From Lycium barbarum (lineage: Eukaryota > Streptophyta > Magnoliopsida > Solanales > Solanaceae): a stretch of 64,000 bases of DNA. Position numbers and translations under genes: made by a program. Positions 61,346-64,000 of the stretch are shown one piece after another. Location of the stretch: positions 54,520,457 through 54,584,456 of the forward strand of contig NC_083343.1 of the NCBI RefSeq assembly GCF_019175385.1, given 5' to 3'. The number at the start of each line of letters is the position of its first letter. The first letter of the stretch is position 1. The notes under the pieces were generated by a model. That model did not search any database. It was not told the DNA's origin and saw nothing but the letters and a program-made list of their open reading frames with translations.

Positions 61346-61511
61346 AAGTCATCGGGGATTCTAGAAAAACTTCGCCAGAGTTTCCCCTGTAATTTGGCAC
61401 TACCAACCTGTCACAACGACCCATAATATCATCGCCTCACAGGGCTACATCACTACATCGACATATCTAGGCCACACACGACCAAAAGCATGAAAAATAA
61501 GCATACATACC

Positions 61512-62548
61512 TCATATCGTTGGCGTTTCATTTTGAATCTCCTCTGGGGGTCGAAATAAATGCGGATACTTAGACTTCATACTCTCTTCTGCTTCCCAAG
61601 TCATTTCTTCCCGATTGTTGTTTCGCCATAAGACTTTGACTGAAGCTACCTCCTTATTTCGGAGTCTTCGTACTTGCCTGTATAAAATGGCGATAGGCAC
61701 CTCTTCATAGGTTAGCTTCTCTGTTACTTGCACATGATCTATTGGGCCAATCTTTGTGGGATCTCCGATACACTTGCGGAGCATCGAAACGTGGAAGACT
61801 GGATGGACTGATTCAAGCTCCGAAGGCAAATCCAGTTCATAGGCTACATGACCCACCTTGCGGATAATTTTATAGGGTCCAATGTATCTAGGACTTACCT
61901 TCCCTTTCTTACCAAATCTCATCACCCCTTTCATTGGCGATACTTTCAAAAATACCCAATCACTAGCTTGAAATTCCAAGTCACGTCGGCGATTGACCGC
62001 ATAAGACTTTTGGCGACTTTGGGCTATCAACAATCGATCTCGGATCACCTTAACTTTTTCCACCGCTTGTTGAATTAATTCAGGGCCTACTAGTTGTGCT
62101 TCTCCTATTTCAAACCATCTGATTGGGGATCTACATCTCCTTCCATATAAAGCTTCATATGGAGCCATTTGAATGCTGGAATGATAACTATTATTGTATG
62201 CAAATTCGACTAGAGGTAAATGATCGTCCCAACTTCCACCGAAATCCAACACACATGCTCGTGGAATATCTTCCAAGGTCTGAATAGTGTGCTCGGCTTG
62301 TCCATCGGTCTACGGATGAAATGTCGTGCTGAGCTTCACTTGAGTGCCTAGACCTTTTTGGAAGGACTTCCAAAACTTGGCTGTAATCTGTGCTACTCTG
62401 TCTGTGATAATAGATAATGGAATACCATGAAGGCGCACAATTTCTTTGACCTACAACCTTGCATAATCTTCGTCTAAGTATGTAGTCTTAACTGGGAGAA
62501 AATGGGCTGCTTTCGTCAATCTATCCATGATCACCCATATAGAATCTT
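61512..62548 (-). pseudogene. pol (IN-CHD): Element N integrase (N-terminus deleted) with chromodomain-like tail
   Basis: Homology starts at [20 protein letters not shown] near 62545 and runs through the catalytic core: second Asp in SIITDRV near 62410, Glu in GQAEHTIQTLE near 62290. Stops occur near 62455 (TAG) and 62312. From 62276 a 254-codon frame is open to 61512 (HLPLVEFAYNNSYHSSIQMA, GPYKIIRKVGHVAYELDLPS, HPVFHVSMLRKCIGDPTKIG). It ends in a well-kept chromodomain-like tail (VPIAILYRQVRRLRNKEVAS, VKVLWRNNNREEMTWEAEES, SKYPHLF). The HHCC module and first catalytic Asp are missing because of the deletion at about 62550. Confidence 0.9.
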
Positions 62549-63240
62549 CTATAGTATCCTGCCAAACCCAGAAAACTACAAACTTCTGTAGGCGTAGTAG
62601 GCCTTGGCCAAGTCTTCACAGCTTCAATTTTCTGAGTGTCGACTCGAATGCCATCATTTCAAATAACATGGCCCAGAAATGTCACAGAATTTAGCCAAAA
62701 CTCGCACTTTGAAAATTTCGCATACAATTCTCGGGCTCGAAGAATGCCAAGAACAATTCGCAAATGATCTGCATGTTCCGATTCCGTGCGAGAATACACC
62801 AGAATATCGTCAATAAATACTATCACAAATAAATCCAAGAGAGGCCTAAATACGTTGTTCATCAAGTTCATAAACACGGCCGGAGCATTTGTCAACCCAA
62901 ACGACATCACTAGGAATTCATAGTGACCATATCTCGTTCTGAAGGTCGTCTTGGGGATATCCGCTTCTCTAACTCTCACTTGATGATAACCCAATATCAA
63001 ATCTATTTTTGAAAACCATTTGGCACTCTGTAGTTGATCAAATAAATCATCAATCGTCGGAAGAAGATACCTGTTCTTTATCGTCACTTTATTCAATTGC
63101 CTGTAGTCGATACACATTCGTAGAGATCCGTCTTTCTTTCTCACGAACAAGACCGGTGCTCCCCACGGCGATGAACTGGGCCTAATAAACCCCTTTTCAA
63201 GCAAGTCTTTCAACTACGCCTTTAGCTCTTTTAATTCTGC
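62549..63240 (-). pseudogene. pol (RT): Element N reverse transcriptase, 3' truncated
   Basis: Frame 63213-62659 is open: [80 protein letters not shown] and [12 protein letters not shown] with the Asp pair at 62806-62811, to FLGHVI. A TGA follows, then [20 protein letters not shown] and [10 protein letters not shown], where the sequence jumps into integrase. RNase H is absent. This is the best preserved RT in the window. Confidence 0.9.
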
Positions 63241-64000
63241 CAGAGCCATTCAATAAGGAGGAATAGAAATAGGCTTGGTGTCCGGCAACACATCAATGGC
63301 GAAGTCAATCTCTCTTTCTAGAGGAAGACCTGGAAGTTCATCAGGAAATACATCTGGGAATTCGTTCACCACCAGAACTGATTAGAAAGTTGGTGGCTTT
63401 GACTCGGTGTCATGAACACGAACTAAATGATAAATATAACCCTTGGCTATCATCTTCCTTGCTTTAAGGTAGGAAATAAACCTACCCTTTGGAGATGCTG
63501 CATTACCCTTCCATTCAAGCACGGGCTCTCCCGGAAATTGAAATCGAACCACTTTTGTGCGGCAATCAACATTTGCATAACACGAGGCCAATCAATCCAT
63601 ACCCATGATTAGATCGAAATCTATCATTTTCAGCTCGATCAAATCAGCTTTGGTCTGACGATCACATATCATAATGACACAGCTTTTGTACACTTGCTTT
63701 GCTATCACGGGATCACCAACCGGAGTGAGTACCTCAAAATGTTTAATTGGTTCAGGTTTCACCCCAATACAACCCGCAACATATGGAGTAATATAAGAAA
63801 AAGTAGAACCCGGATCTATCAATGCATATACATCACGGGAGAATATAGACAATATACCTATAACCACATCCGGGGAGGACTCAAGATCCTGTCGTCCGGC
63901 TAAAGTATATACACGGGGCTGAGTGGCACCTGAAGTAGATGCTGCCCCTCTACCTCTACCTTGGCCAGCTGACATCTGGGGAATCTGTCCTGCCGGGCGT
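63241..64000 (-). pseudogene. pro: Element N protease region, runs off window
   Basis: Frame 63975-63592 reads a Gly/Arg-rich linker, VYTLAGRQDLESSPDVVIGI, ALIDPGSTFSYITPYVAG (active-site D-P-G-S at 63816-63805) and LKMIDFDLIMGMD. After a stop, 63591-63382 continues MASCYANVDCRTKVVRFQFP and KGRFISYLKARKMIAKGYIY. The region between protease and RT (63241-63381) reads [20 protein letters not shown] with a stop near the start. The zinc knuckle and the rest of gag lie right of the window. Confidence 0.85.

Overview
This window looks like repeat-rich plant intergenic DNA and holds no gene that I would assign to the host. Essentially all 64 kb can be assigned to Ty3/gypsy-type LTR retrotransposons inserted into one another. 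The coding remnants carry a CCHC zinc knuckle, aspartic protease, FIDDIL reverse transcriptase, RNase H, an HHCC/DDE integrase and a chromodomain-like tail. The primer sites resemble TGGTATCAGAGC, complementary to plant initiator tRNA-Met. Together with very long LTRs (2.1-3.5 kb) this fits the chromovirus Tekay/Del group. The LTR ends (TGTCACGACCC...) are a kind I associate with Solanaceae, but that is an impression and was not tested.

Layout. The base layer is an old element A on the plus strand. Its gag-protease lies at 6816-8141, RT/RNase H at 8150-9500 and integrase/chromodomain at 9660-11072. Its 3' untranslated end is at 11073-11199 plus 33867-33973, and its 3' LTR survives as pieces at 33974-34083, 38741-39858 and 58445-58895. 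A's gag was hit by element B (3' LTR 4340-6808), whose interior holds LTR fragment P and LTR O at the left window edge. A's 3' untranslated region was hit by solo LTR C (11200-12340 plus 32518-33866). C was hit by element D (12341-32512, target duplication GAGAC). D was hit by three solo LTRs: E (15758-18940, ACATT), F (19854-23290, GTAGT) and G (24283-27801, GTATA). A's 3' LTR was hit by solo LTR H (34084-34864 plus 37201-38735), which contains solo LTR I (34865-37195, GATAT). It was also hit by the two-LTR minus-strand element J (39859-58439, TTATT), which contains solo LTR K (40314-43799) and the two-LTR element L (43872-49452, ATAAA). Last comes minus-strand element N from 58896, which runs off the right edge.

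No coding region is intact. A, J and N carry stops and frameshifts. D lacks the capsid part of gag and most of pol, but has both LTRs, a primer site and a polypurine tract, so it looks like a non-autonomous element. L consists of two 2555-bp LTRs around only 471 bp of interior.

The most interesting signal lies in the LTRs. Families that otherwise look unrelated share the same ordered set of short inverted-repeat modules. Some of these keep base pairing while the bases change: the second hairpin of the TCAGTAC core, the 3'-terminal hairpin and clustered U3 palindromes. Others are near-invariant: a splice-donor-like GGTATGTAAGG block, CTCACCTT...AAGGTGAG, and a palindrome before the polypurine tract. 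I report these as candidate conserved RNA or DNA structures of this retrotransposon group.
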